Below, in pieces: positions 53,801 to 61,475 of a DNA stretch of 64,000 nt. Under the pieces are notes generated by a model. It did not search any database, was not told where the DNA came from, and was given only the letters and a program-made list of their open reading frames with translations. Position numbers and translations under genes: made by a program. Positions within the stretch are counted from its first letter, which is position 1; each line of letters opens with the position of its first letter. Origin of the DNA: Rhodospirillales bacterium (lineage in GTDB: Bacteria > Pseudomonadota > Alphaproteobacteria > Reyranellales > Reyranellaceae); contig CP064988.1 of assembly GCA_016699855.1 (NCBI GenBank), positions 2,942,501 through 3,006,500 of the forward strand, written 5' to 3'.

Positions 53801-53885
53801 CGCTCTTCTCCCGGACGGGTGCTCTTCTCCTGGTGGGGTGGGCTGATCTTCTCCTGCTGGGGGCCGCTCTTCTCCTGGTGGGGTG
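53801..53885. repeat. four copies of a short CTTCTCCTG-GGGG repeat
   Basis: Units of 18-23 bases (GCTCTTCTCCTGGTGGGG and close variants) in tandem directly after the helix-turn-helix gene. A reading frame through them gives a lipobox-like stretch, but I consider that a by-product of the repeat. Confidence 0.6.
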
Positions 53886-54197
53886 CGCCGCGCTCGAGCG
53901 CCAGGCCGCGCGCGTCGCCTCGAGTCGCGTCGACGCCAGGCCGCGCGCCGCCGCCCGTCATGCTGCGCCGCCGTCCGGCCCGCCGCGCCGCACCATCCGC
54001 CGCCCGTCCAAACGCGCCGCGCATTTCGCCAGCGATCCGACGCCGGAGCGCTCCGACCGCGTCGCGGAGCTCCGCCGTCGCGCCGCCAGCGAGCCGCGCG
54101 GATAGGAAGGCGACGGCGGCGCGGCGCGCGCGCCTGGTATCGGCGGCGGTTGTTCTTTCGCGCTTTCAAAAACCTTTTGACGCGCCGCTTTTAGCTA
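53886..54197. other. region with no supported gene
   Basis: About 310 GC-rich bases between the repeat cluster and the promoter-like sequence of the clamp operon. Open frames are Arg/Ala-rich and have no plausible starts. Confidence 0.35.
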
Positions 54198-54225
54198 TTG
54201 AACGCGCCGCGAATCGCCGTATCTT
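54198..54225 (+). promoter_or_regulatory. possible sigma-70-type promoter for the clamp operon
   Basis: TTGAAC, a 16-base spacer, then TATCTT, in a locally AT-richer stretch 55 bases before the first small gene. It is a fair but not perfect match to a housekeeping promoter. Confidence 0.4.
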
Positions 54226-54279
54226 TCACTTATCGACGGCGCGGAAAGGTCCGCTCCGGAAACGCCAAAGGGGCAGCAA

Positions 54280-54459
54280 GTGGAAATCATCCTCATATCG
54301 TTTCAGCACGCGCCGGGGCACTCGCTGGTTTGCGCGATCATGTTCGTAAGCGTCATCGTGGCGAGCGCGTGCATGGTGGTCGGCGCCATCCAAATCGACC
54401 GCGCCCGCTCCGCGCCGGCCCGCATGCTGGCGGCGCGCCGTCGCCGCATCGGCCGCTAA
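54280..54459 (+). CDS. small single-helix membrane protein
   Basis: 59-residue protein from a GTG start with AAAGGGG upstream. A hydrophobic helix (residues 15-38, HSLVCAIMFVSVIVASACMVVGAIQI) is followed by an Arg-rich tail (RMLAARRRRIGR), giving a likely N-out/C-in membrane orientation. It is the first gene of the operon, 14 bases before the next. Too short for family assignment; the clear helix, ribosome site and spacing support it. Confidence 0.55.
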   Translation: MEIILISFQHAPGHSLVCAIMFVSVIVASACMVVGAIQIDRARSAPARMLAARRRRIGR

Positions 54460-54473
54460 GAGGAGTCCGGAAC

Positions 54474-54917
54474 ATGGGCGCCTCGCTGGAAATCTACCAC
54501 CCGCAACCCGCCACCGACTCGCGCGTCGCCGCTGTCCTAGACGCCGGCGCGTGCGATGATTGGCTGGAAATGATCTATGACGAGTCGAGCGGCGGTTTCG
54601 CCGCGCCGGACTCCGTCGACTGCCGCACGGCGGCGGAGGAATACGCCGCGGCCGTGTCGGGCGACGGTATCGACACGTCCGAGTCCGTTGTCGCCGCGCT
54701 GGCCGATTACTTCGCGGCGGAGTGCGCGGCCGCGGTGGCGTGGTATCAGGCGCGCGACGCGGCGCCGCCCGTAGACTGGCGCGACGTCGAGTCCAATCTC
54801 CGGTGCGGCGTGATGGACGCTGAACCGGATGAGGATGTCGACAATCTGCCCGATACGGAATACCGCCTCGCGCTGCTAGGCGCCGCCGACGCAATCGACA
54901 CGATGTTGAACGCCTAA
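54474..54917 (+). CDS. acidic hypothetical protein
   Basis: 147-residue strongly acidic protein (SLEIYHPQPATDSRVAAVLDAGACDDWLEMIYDESSGGFAAPDSVDCRTAAEEYAAAVSG in pattern), mostly helical, no signal peptide. AGGAG precedes the ATG at good spacing. It shares its style (Ala/Asp-rich, AAECAAAVAWYQARDAA) with the next gene, suggesting related proteins. Acidic small proteins in phage-like operons are sometimes DNA mimics, but no motif supports that here. Confidence 0.7.
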   Translation: MGASLEIYHPQPATDSRVAAVLDAGACDDWLEMIYDESSGGFAAPDSVDCRTAAEEYAAAVSGDGIDTSESVVAALADYFAAECAAAVAWYQARDAAPPVDWRDVESNLRCGVMDAEPDEDVDNLPDTEYRLALLGAADAIDTMLNA

Positions 54918-54931
54918 GCGCCGGTTTGTGG

Positions 54932-54954
54932 CATCCGGCCCGCGCGGCCGGATG
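54932..54954 (+). promoter_or_regulatory. perfect hairpin between two operon genes
   Basis: CATCCGGCC and GGCCGGATG form a 9-bp perfect stem with a five-base loop, 15 bases after the preceding stop. There is no T-run, so it is more likely an mRNA processing or stability element than a terminator. Confidence 0.5.
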
Positions 54955-55017
54955 TCATGAGCGCGGCGCGCTCCGCACCGGAATTGTCTGGCGCGAAAAT
55001 CCCAAAGGGGGAATCCA

Positions 55018-55623
55018 ATGGGCGATAGATTCATCGCGGCGGAGGCGGCGGCCGGCTGCCTGTCAGACGCGATTTACGACGTCGACAAATACGACGCGGA
55101 CTCGCTCCGCGACTCGGTTTTCGACGATCACATTGCGTCCGCCGTTGAATCGGCGTGCGTCTACTATCACGCCTGCGCCGAGATCATTTCGCGCTACGAA
55201 CATGACTACGGCCGCGACGCGGAAGACTTGGCGGACGGCGCCGGCCCGATCTACAAAGCGAGTCAGTGGCAAGAGGCGCAAGTCGCCTATGCTGCGGCTA
55301 TCTGCGACGCGGCGATCCGCGCGGAGGCGGAAACGCTGTTATCGGAAGTCGCGGAGCGCGCCGACTCGCTGGCGGCGCTCGCGAACGAAAACGGCGCGAG
55401 CGGTATCGACGCGAGCGATTTGCGCGTCACGCTCAATTGCCCCCATGGGCGGGCGCCGCATGAGCGCGAAACGGCGGACGGCGCGCATATCTGGCAGCCG
55501 GGAGAGTTGGAAGGCTGCCGCGCCGTCGCGATAGACGCCGGCCCGTTTTGGCTTTCCTACACATGGACTCCGGAAGCGCCGGCCGATGACGCCAGCGCCG
55601 ACGCGCCGGAGTCCGGCCGATGA
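55018..55623 (+). CDS. acidic hypothetical protein, paralogue-like
   Basis: 201-residue acidic, Ala/Asp-rich soluble protein. It begins MGDRFIAAEAAAGCLSDAIYDVDKYDADSLRDSVFDDHIASAVESACVYYHACAEIISRYEHDYGRDAEDL in pattern. The style resembles the upstream acidic protein. A C-terminal segment NCPHGRAPHERETADGAHIWQPGELEGCRAVAIDAGPFWLSYTW contains Cys and His that may bind metal. The start follows CCCAAAGGGGG. The next gene begins with an ATG overlapping its stop (ATGA). Function unknown. Confidence 0.7.
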   Translation: MGDRFIAAEAAAGCLSDAIYDVDKYDADSLRDSVFDDHIASAVESACVYYHACAEIISRYEHDYGRDAEDLADGAGPIYKASQWQEAQVAYAAAICDAAIRAEAETLLSEVAERADSLAALANENGASGIDASDLRVTLNCPHGRAPHERETADGAHIWQPGELEGCRAVAIDAGPFWLSYTWTPEAPADDASADAPESGR

Positions 55624-55919
55624 CGCCCGCGGCATTCGATCCGCTGGCGTCGGTCGACGCAAGCCGCGGCGCGCCCATGGGCCGCGCGTCGCGACTCAGT
55701 CCGGATTTCGGCGGCGCACTTCGACTCGCCAAGGTCCGGCTGGACTCCGGCGGCTATGACCGCGGCGGCGCCTATTGGGGTTGTCGCGAGCGCGGCGAGT
55801 CGCTTTTCGTCGCGTGGTCGACGGAGTTTCACGCCGTCGCGTTCCTAGACGCGCCGGACCGCGACACGGCGCGCGCCCGCATCCTCGCGCGCGTGCCAGC
55901 CGCCATGATCCGACACTGA
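55620..55919 (+). CDS. small hypothetical protein
   Basis: 99-residue soluble protein whose ATG overlaps the previous stop by four bases. The central LRLAKVRLDSGGYDRGGAYWGCRERGESLFVAWSTEFHAVAFLDAPDRDTARARILARVP forms a compact alpha/beta pattern; YWGxxxxGE-LF-AWS resembles a small domain common in plasmid and phage proteins next to DUF7007-type genes, as far as I recall. No catalytic residues seen. Confidence 0.68.
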   Translation: MTPAAFDPLASVDASRGAPMGRASRLSPDFGGALRLAKVRLDSGGYDRGGAYWGCRERGESLFVAWSTEFHAVAFLDAPDRDTARARILARVPAAMIRH

Positions 55920-56019
55920 CGCATCGCGGAGCGGGCGCGCGCCGCCCGCTCAACCATGCGCCATGACGGCACATGCCGCTCGGATATGTCCGGCGGAAAA
56001 CTCAATGGGAGTTAAGACA

Positions 56020-57909
56020 ATGGCTAAGATCGCTCGCGCCAAGGCGCCCAAGGTTCCGACCCTCCGTAAGCTCGTCGACATGGTTTCGGCCGTGATCGAA
56101 ACGCGCAATTCGATTCCCGTCCTGGGCGCCGTGCTCTTGACGCCGCGCGCCGACGGCGCTTCGGAGCTCCGCGCGACCGACATGGACTCCACCGTCACGG
56201 TCGCGTGCGCCATCGCCGCGGCCGCTCCGGCGTTGCTCAACGCGAAGGCGCTATCCCTCGCGGTCGACAAGGCGACGTCGGCGGAGCTCGCGCCCGGCAA
56301 CATGATGACGCACGCCGCGGCCGGCCGGCTGGTCGACGTCGGCGCCGTCGACTGCGCGGCCGTGCCATCCGACTTCCCCATGCTCGCGACCGATCAACAG
56401 TGGACCGGCGGCGCGACGTTCCGCGCCGGCGCCCTGGCCGAGTCGCTGGCGTGGATCGCGCCGTGTATCTCGCGCGAGGAAACGAGGTACTATCTCAATG
56501 GCGTGTATTTCCACGCCGACCCGGACTCGCCCGCGACGCTCAAGATGGTGGCGACGGATGGGCACCGGCTGAAAATCGACTCGCTGGCGTGCCCCGACCC
56601 CGACGACTTCGCGTGCGGCGACACGATCATCGTTCCGCGCCGCGCCGTCGACCTCATCATCCGCGCGTGCGGACTGTACGGGCCCGAAGAGTCCGTGCGG
56701 CTCGACTGGAACGCCGCGCGCATCCAAGTCAGCATCGGCCCCTTCGGCGCCGTGACCATCGACTCCAAGGTGATCGACGGCACCTTCCCGGCTTACGATC
56801 GCGTCATCGGTTCCGCCGACGCGCCGGCCGTGTCGATCGTTTTCGCCCCGGCGGACCGGCCGGCTTTCGTCGCGGCCTGGAAGGCGCATCGCGCCGCGTC
56901 GGGCCGGAGCAAGGTCGACGTGGTGCGCGTGTCGCGCGCCGCCGGCGCCTACTTCCCCGGTCAGGGGAACGACGCGCCGGGGGAAGTCGCCTACAACGCC
57001 GGCTATCTCAATAGCATGCTGTGCGACGACTCCGTCGTGTTGAGCGTCCCGCGGAATATCGACACCGGCGCGCCGGCGTTCGACTCGCTGACCCGCGTCA
57101 CCTACCCGGCGCATCCGCGGCGCCTCGGCGTGCTCATGCCCATGCGCGACGCGACTCCGCCGGATCCGACGCCGGAAGATGCGGCCTGGGCCGCGACGCA
57201 CGGCGCGACGCTCCGGGCGGAGCGGGACGGGGAGCGGGACCGCAAGGCGGCGGAGCGGGCGGCGGCGAAGATCGCGGAGTCGCGCCTCGCGCCCGATTAC
57301 ACCCCATGGGGCCGCGCGCAGTCGACGGCGGAGCTCGCGCCGGGAATCTGGCACGTCGGAACGCCGTCGCATGGCGGCTTCCGCGTCGCCGATCATCTGG
57401 TGGCCGAAATGGACTCGCGGTTGCCCGGAGCGAGCGCCGCCATGGGCCGCCGCGACGCTGGCGACTGGTGGTTTGAGGAGGATTGCGATTGGGCCGCCGT
57501 CGCCCTGGCGTGGCCCGAGCTCTTCAAGCCGGCCGACGTCGACGCCGCGCACCGAACGGCGCGGCGCTGGCGCGCGGCGTGGTATTTCGGGCCGCTGGTG
57601 GACTCGGCGCCGGAGCCCGACGCCGCGCATTTCGTCGCCACGCCCGGCATGCGCGACGACGATTGGGGGTACGCCGGAGCACACGCCACGATCCGCCGGT
57701 CACGGCCGGTCGACAGGTCCGGCTACCAGGTCGACGGGCCGCTGTCGGCGCCGCCGGCCGAGTCGCGCGTCATCGTGATCGGCGCCGGCTCCGATACGCC
57801 GTTCGGCGCCGCGCTCCGCGCGCGCATCGCGGCGCAAGGCTACGTCGTCGCGGCCGAAACGCAAGGCGCCGTCGTCGCAGAAACGCTCTACGCCGTCGCG
57901 GCCGAATAG
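56020..57909 (+). CDS. DNA sliding clamp (DnaN-like) fused to a DUF7007-like domain
   Basis: 629 residues. Residues 1-377 form a complete beta-clamp: the domain-2 hallmark ISREETRYYLNGVYFH (about 150) and VATDGHRLKIDS (about 177), the TFPAYDRVI segment (about 254), and the terminal LMPMRD (about 373) that matches the MPMR end of normal DnaN. A 250-residue extension follows. It has a charged helix (380-420) and a DUF7007-like domain (about 427-500, TPWGRAQSTAELAPGIWHVGTPSHGGFRVADHL...WFEEDCDWAAVALAWPE). The clamp should act as a processivity ring. The fusion is unusual. The ATG at 56020 has GGGAG upstream. Confidence 0.83.
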   Translation: MAKIARAKAPKVPTLRKLVDMVSAVIETRNSIPVLGAVLLTPRADGASELRATDMDSTVTVACAIAAAAPALLNAKALSLAVDKATSAELAPGNMMTHAAAGRLVDVGAVDCAAVPSDFPMLATDQQWTGGATFRAGALAESLAWIAPCISREETRYYLNGVYFHADPDSPATLKMVATDGHRLKIDSLACPDPDDFACGDTIIVPRRAVDLIIRACGLYGPEESVRLDWNAARIQVSIGPFGAVTIDSKVIDGTFPAYDRVIGSADAPAVSIVFAPADRPAFVAAWKAHRAASGRSKVDVVRVSRAAGAYFPGQGNDAPGEVAYNAGYLNSMLCDDSVVLSVPRNIDTGAPAFDSLTRVTYPAHPRRLGVLMPMRDATPPDPTPEDAAWAATHGATLRAERDGERDRKAAERAAAKIAESRLAPDYTPWGRAQSTAELAPGIWHVGTPSHGGFRVADHLVAEMDSRLPGASAAMGRRDAGDWWFEEDCDWAAVALAWPELFKPADVDAAHRTARRWRAAWYFGPLVDSAPEPDAAHFVATPGMRDDDWGYAGAHATIRRSRPVDRSGYQVDGPLSAPPAESRVIVIGAGSDTPFGAALRARIAAQGYVVAAETQGAVVAETLYAVAAE

Positions 57910-58006
57910 CCGGACGCATCGCAGGGACGGCGCCGCGCGCGCCGTTCCGACCATGCGCCCGCATGCGGCGGCGGAATGTTCCACGCCGGAAACGATGGAG
58001 TCGAAC

Positions 58007-58381
58007 ATGAAAGAGCGAATCTTTGAGTGCCAGAATTGCGACTGGCACGGCGCGGAGGATGCGACGCGCGAGGCGCGCGACGTCGCGCAACGTCACGAGG
58101 AAGGCGACACGTTTTCGGATCGTGAATGCCCGAAGTGCGGCGCGCTGGTTTTCCCGCGGGATGGTGCGGCGAGCTCCGCGCCGGCCCCGCTCGAGCCTGG
58201 CGCCACGCCGGAGTCCATGGCGCGGGAAGCCGAGTCCATGCTCCGCCGCGCCCGCGACATGCTGATCCAGGCCGGAGCGCCGCGCGCCGCCGACAAGGTC
58301 CGCGCCGCGATCAAAAGCGCCGGCGGAGCGGTCCGGCATGCGGAAGGCAAGGCGGCGCGCCAGCCGGAGCGCGGGACATGA
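58007..58381 (+). CDS. zinc-ribbon protein
   Basis: 124-residue protein. Residues 1-50 hold a clear zinc ribbon: CQNCDWHG and, after a helix, CPKCGAL, four Cys in CxxC pairs. The rest is a helical segment (ESMAREAESMLRRARDMLIQAGAPRAADKVRAAIKSA). I prefer the ATG at 58007, with GGAG seven bases upstream, over 57995. The next gene overlaps its stop (ATGA). It is probably nucleic-acid or protein binding; specific role unknown. Confidence 0.75.
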   Translation: MKERIFECQNCDWHGAEDATREARDVAQRHEEGDTFSDRECPKCGALVFPRDGAASSAPAPLEPGATPESMAREAESMLRRARDMLIQAGAPRAADKVRAAIKSAGGAVRHAEGKAARQPERGT

Positions 58382-58593
58382 GCGCGCGCCCGTTGCCGCG
58401 CTTGGCCGCGGCGCTCCGCCGCGTCGCGTGCCTGAATGCCAGCGAGGCGGAGTCGTGCGTCGCTGCCCATCGCGCCGGCCTTGCCTATGCGTGCGAGGCA
58501 GTCGACCATTTCGGCGGGTGCGTCGCCGCGCTCCGCGCCGCCATCTCCAAGCGCCGCCACTGGCGCCAGCCTGCCAAGGTGCGCCCATGCTAG
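58378..58593 (+). CDS. small hypothetical protein
   Basis: 71-residue basic protein with five Cys and several His (RRVACLNASEAESCVAAHRAGLAYACEAVDHFGGCVAALRAAISKRRHW), possibly metal binding. Its ATG overlaps the zinc-ribbon stop by four bases and its own end overlaps the next start, so it is part of a tightly packed operon. No family recognised. Confidence 0.6.
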   Translation: MSARPLPRLAAALRRVACLNASEAESCVAAHRAGLAYACEAVDHFGGCVAALRAAISKRRHWRQPAKVRPC

Positions 58594-58730
58594 AGCTCGC
58601 AATCGTTCCGCTCTTGCTACTCGCCCATTGGCTGGCGGGTCGGCGTATCAAACACCATCGCACCGGCATACCGCCGCCCCTCCCGCGGAAGCTCCGCCGC
58701 CATAGGAAGCGAAGGCGGAAACCACCCTAG
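58587..58730 (+). CDS. very small membrane-anchored basic protein
   Basis: 47 residues: one hydrophobic helix (LELAIVPLLLLAHWLAG) followed by a strongly basic tail (RKLRRHRKRRRKPP). Its ATG overlaps the upstream gene by seven bases, and the operon terminator follows eight bases after the stop. This layout resembles small phage lysis or membrane-association proteins, but no function can be assigned. Confidence 0.55.
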   Translation: MLELAIVPLLLLAHWLAGRRIKHHRTGIPPPLPRKLRRHRKRRRKPP

Positions 58731-58737
58731 ACGATAG

Positions 58738-58772
58738 AGCGCCGGATCCTGATAGATCCGGCGCTTTCGTTT
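58738..58772 (+). terminator. Rho-independent terminator of the clamp operon
   Basis: Perfect 11-bp stem AGCGCCGGATC / GATCCGGCGCT with loop CTGATA, followed by TTCGTTTGT. It directly closes the plus-strand operon. Confidence 0.88.
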
Positions 58773-59351
58773 GTCTGGGTCATTGGCGGCTAGGGCCGCA
58801 AAAGATAGGAGCGCGTCAGCGTCGCCTGAACACCTAGCCTGGCGACGCGACGTCAGCCTCACGCCGGCGGAGTCTGCGACGGTATCCGCGAAGGTCGGCT
58901 GCCCGATGGCGCTCCGGCTTGGCCGCCGCCGCCGTGCGACAGATTATGCCGTCGTTGGATGATGCAAAACCCCAGCCTACCCACCAGCGATGGGTGGGGG
59001 GGGGAGGCAAATCTCTAGAACTAGTGGCGATCCTTACCGCCCGGGGTGTCACGCGCATATTTTTTTTCTGCGCCCCGGAATTTCAGCCGATTCCCGAATC
59101 CACCCGAAAGAACGCAGCGTTTGCAACGTTCCGCCGCCGCAGCGGAGCGAATTATTGTACCAAATCCAGATTTTCGGAATCCGGACCTTTTGGGCGATCC
59201 GTTGGAGGCACCATCAGCATCGGATGCGATTCGCCACGTTGCGATTGGGCGTGAGCGATGACCGCTGATCGGCTCCCCGGCTGATCGGCCCCCCGCCGGC
59301 GCCGCGCTCCTGATCGACCGCGTCGACGGCAGCGACCTCGACGACACCGAC
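58773..59351. other. non-coding region with G-tract and T-tract
   Basis: About 580 bases without a supported gene. It contains a run of nine G (58996-59004) followed by AGGCAAATCTCTAGAACTAG and, 35 bases on, a run of eight T after CGCGCATA. A G-tract, a short conserved block and a T-tract are typical in my experience of the region before terminase genes of tailed phages, but no terminase follows here, so this may be a prophage remnant. Confidence 0.4.
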
Positions 59352-59651
59352 ATGGCGGCGCTGCGGGCGCTCGGAGAGGGGCGGCCGGCGGTCGGGATCC
59401 TCAACGGCTTGGCGCGGGACCAGCGCGACGCGGCGCTGCGGGCGATGCGGGCGGCACACTTCGGCGACGTGGCGCCGAGCCGGGCGGCGAAAAGGATCAC
59501 CTCTGCGCTCGCGCGGTACGAGGCCGCGGGGTGGTCGGCGGATCGAAGCACCGGGCGCACGCCGAGGGCAGGAACGCTGCGGCGCGGGCTTTTCGACGTG
59601 CTCAGCCTCGGCCCGGCGCCGGGCTGGCGGACGACGCTCGACGCGCTCTAG
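59352..59651 (+). CDS. hypothetical phage-like protein
   Basis: 99-residue protein (MAALRALGEGRPAVGILNGLARDQRDAALRAMRAAHFGDVAPSRAAKRITSALARYEAAGW in pattern). The frame is open and protein-like upstream (LLIDRVDGSDLDDTD) to a stop at 59261 but lacks a start, so the gene may be 5'-truncated. It is helical, without signals. Small genes of this kind, followed by others on the same strand, suggest a degraded prophage segment. Confidence 0.55.
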   Translation: MAALRALGEGRPAVGILNGLARDQRDAALRAMRAAHFGDVAPSRAAKRITSALARYEAAGWSADRSTGRTPRAGTLRRGLFDVLSLGPAPGWRTTLDAL

Positions 59652-59719
59652 CCTTTGCAAAAAGTAGCCGGGTCGTTGCAAAGCGAGCCCGTCATCCTGA
59701 CCGCCACAGGAGACGAAGA

Positions 59720-59920
59720 ATGCGAGCCATAGCGCGCATGTTCACCGGGCCGGGGCGGACGCCTCTGGCGTACCAGGCCGCGCTACTGCGCACCGAGCGG
59801 CGCCACGCCGTGATCGACGAGGCGCACCGGACCATGAACCAAGCGCGGACGGCATATCTGCTGGATGATCACTTTCCGCTCGCGCGCACCGTCGGGCATG
59901 CGATGGACGCCCTCGACTAG
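59720..59920 (+). CDS. small hypothetical protein
   Basis: 66 residues, helical and basic, with AGGAG before the ATG. It reads MRAIARMFTGPGRTPLAYQAALLRTERRHAVIDEAHRTMNQARTAYLL in pattern. It lies 12 bases before the next short gene and belongs to the same plus-strand run. No family recognised. Confidence 0.55.
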   Translation: MRAIARMFTGPGRTPLAYQAALLRTERRHAVIDEAHRTMNQARTAYLLDDHFPLARTVGHAMDALD

Positions 59921-59932
59921 GCGGCCGCGATC

Positions 59933-60157
59933 GTGCAACTCCTGAGCGACCGTGTCGGCGCGGCGGCTGAGGAGCACCGGGCGGAGCGCGAGGCGGCGCT
60001 TGTCGCGGACCGCACCGCGATCGCGCGCGACGCCGTCGCTATGGCCCTCGATCTCCGCGAGATCGCCGGCGCCAAGGTCGCGCGCACCGCGCCGGCCGGC
60101 GCCGACCGCCCCGGCGCCGTGACGGAACCCACGCCGATCAACGCCGGCGAGGGCTGA
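59933..60157 (+). CDS. small hypothetical protein
   Basis: 74 residues from a GTG start: a long charged helix (LLSDRVGAAAEEHRAEREAALVADRTAIARDAVAMALDLREIAG) and a Pro-rich tail. It follows the previous gene by 12 bases and precedes the next by four, so it fits a compact phage-like operon. Start codon is a guess because there is no strong ribosome site. Confidence 0.5.
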   Translation: MQLLSDRVGAAAEEHRAEREAALVADRTAIARDAVAMALDLREIAGAKVARTAPAGADRPGAVTEPTPINAGEG

Positions 60158-60221
60158 GCCGATGCCGGCCCGCGCCGCGATCCCGCCTGAAGCGGAGGCC
60201 GCGCTCGCCGAGTTCGTCCTA

Positions 60222-61269
60222 GAGCGGGATGAGTTGAGTCGGAATCGAAGGGGGATTCCCAAGAGGTCGAGAAGTGATTCAAGACGCTGGCTGGGCAGGA
60301 GGCCAGCAAAGATGGCTCGACCCTACTCGATGGACCTTCGTGAGCGCGTGGTGCGGGCGGTCGAAGAGGAAGGCCTGTCGCGCAACAAGGCGGCCAGCCG
60401 TTTCGGCATAGGCATCAAGACGGCGATCGACTGGGTCGCAGGCACCGGGAGACGGGCAGCGTGGCGGCCAAGCCGATGGGTGGCTGCCGGCCGAAGAAGA
60501 TCGTGGGCGCGTATCGGGACTGGCTGCTCGAGCGCTGCCGGGCGCAGGACTTCACGCTGCGCGGCCTGGTCGGCGAGCTGGCCGGGCGCGGCCTGCGGGT
60601 CGACTACCGGACGGTGTGGGAGTTCGTCCACGGCGAGAAGCGCAGTTATAGAAAAAGACGCTGGTCGCCAGCGAGCGCGACCGGCCGGACGTAGCGCGCC
60701 GCCGCCCGCGGTGGAGGGACCATCAGGGCCACATCGACGCCGCCCGCCTGGTCTTCATCGACGAGACCTGGACCAAGACCAACATGGCGCCGCTGCGCGG
60801 ATGGGCGCCGCGCGGACAACGCCTGCCGGGCAAGGCGCCGCACGGCCGCTGGACGACCATGACCTTCCTGGCCGCCCTGCGGCACGACCGGCTCACCGCG
60901 CCGTGGCTCATCGACGGCCCCATCGATGGTCAGAGCTTCCTCCAGTACGTCGAGCAGGTTCTCGCGCCCACCCTCCAGCCGGGCGACATCGTCGTCATGG
61001 ACAATCTCGGCTCCCACAAGGGCGAGGCCGTCCGCCACGCCGTCCGCGCCGTCGGCGCCAAGCTCTTCTTCCTGCCCAAGTACTCCCCGGATCTCAATCC
61101 GATCGAGCGGTTCTTCGCCAAGCTCAAGCACTGGCTGCGCAAGGCCGGCGAACGCTCCGTCGACGCCGTCTACAACGCCATCGCCGACATCCTGCCCATG
61201 ACCACTCCCGAAGAATGCTCAAACTACTTCGCCCACGCCGGATATTCCCGACATCATCCCATCACGCTC
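60222..61269 (+). mobile_element. IS630-family insertion sequence
   Basis: 1048 bases flanked by TA (60220-60221 and 61270-61271), the target used and duplicated by IS630/Tc1 elements. The ends are imperfect inverted repeats beginning GAGCGGGATGAG on the left and GAGCGTGATGGG on the right. It carries one transposase with disrupted frames. It interrupts a 59-residue gene, so it arrived later than that gene. Confidence 0.9.
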
Positions 61270-61272
61270 TAG
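60312..61272 (+). pseudogene. IS630-family transposase, frameshifted
   Basis: Three frames are needed. Frame one gives MARPYSMDLRERVVRAVEEEGLSRNKAASRFGIGIKTAIDWV (helix-turn-helix). After a shift near 60440 comes HRETGSVAAKPMGGCRPKKI...GLRVDYRTVWEFVHGEKRSY. After a second shift at the AAAAA run near 60651 comes [14 protein letters not shown]...[14 protein letters not shown] through DNLGSHKGE and [20 protein letters not shown], which contain the DDE acids. The second shift is minus one at an A-run and could be programmed, as in some relatives; the first looks like damage. The stop codon TAG uses the flanking TA. Confidence 0.82.
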
Positions 61273-61475
61273 CCGACTCCGCCGTCGAGCGTGCGCGGCT
61301 TCGGTTCGCGGCGCGCGAGGTCGAGATCGCGCAGGCCGTGTGCCGTGAGTACCAGCCTGCGCCCGGCGCGACGGCGGCCGCGATCCGCTAGGCGCGCGCC
61401 GCTGCGGCCCGGCGCCTGGCGGATGCGCGGTACACGACTTTCCGATGAGAGCTTGCCGAGCTCGCCGTCGACATT

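Larger units (their letters stand above)
60162..61391 (+). pseudogene. small helical gene split by an IS630 element
   Basis: The first 60 bases (MPARAAIPPEAEAALAEFVL) are followed by the insertion; the rest resumes at 61272. Joining 60162-60221 to 61272-61391 with one TA kept gives a 59-residue protein ending ADSAVERARLRFAAREVEIAQAVCREYQ...AAAIR and a normal TAG stop, all in frame. So the gene was intact before the insertion. The element plus TA is 1050 bases, a multiple of three, and the frame happens to stay open through it, but that read-through product is not expected to be functional. Confidence 0.85.

Noticed and set aside
53833..54105. Possible lipoprotein (LLLVGCAA lipobox-like)
   Set aside because: The hydrophobic start is just the translation of the CTTCTCCTG repeats, and the rest is Arg/Ala-rich with no ribosome site.
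59013..59027. Match to a cloning-vector polylinker (CTCTAGAACTAGTGG)
   Set aside because: Only 15 bases match before it departs, and no other vector sequence is present; more likely chance or a phage motif.
60162..61391. A 409-residue protein running through the IS630 element
   Set aside because: The frame is open by chance; the two outer parts belong to a 59-residue gene, and the inner part is partly out of the transposase frame.
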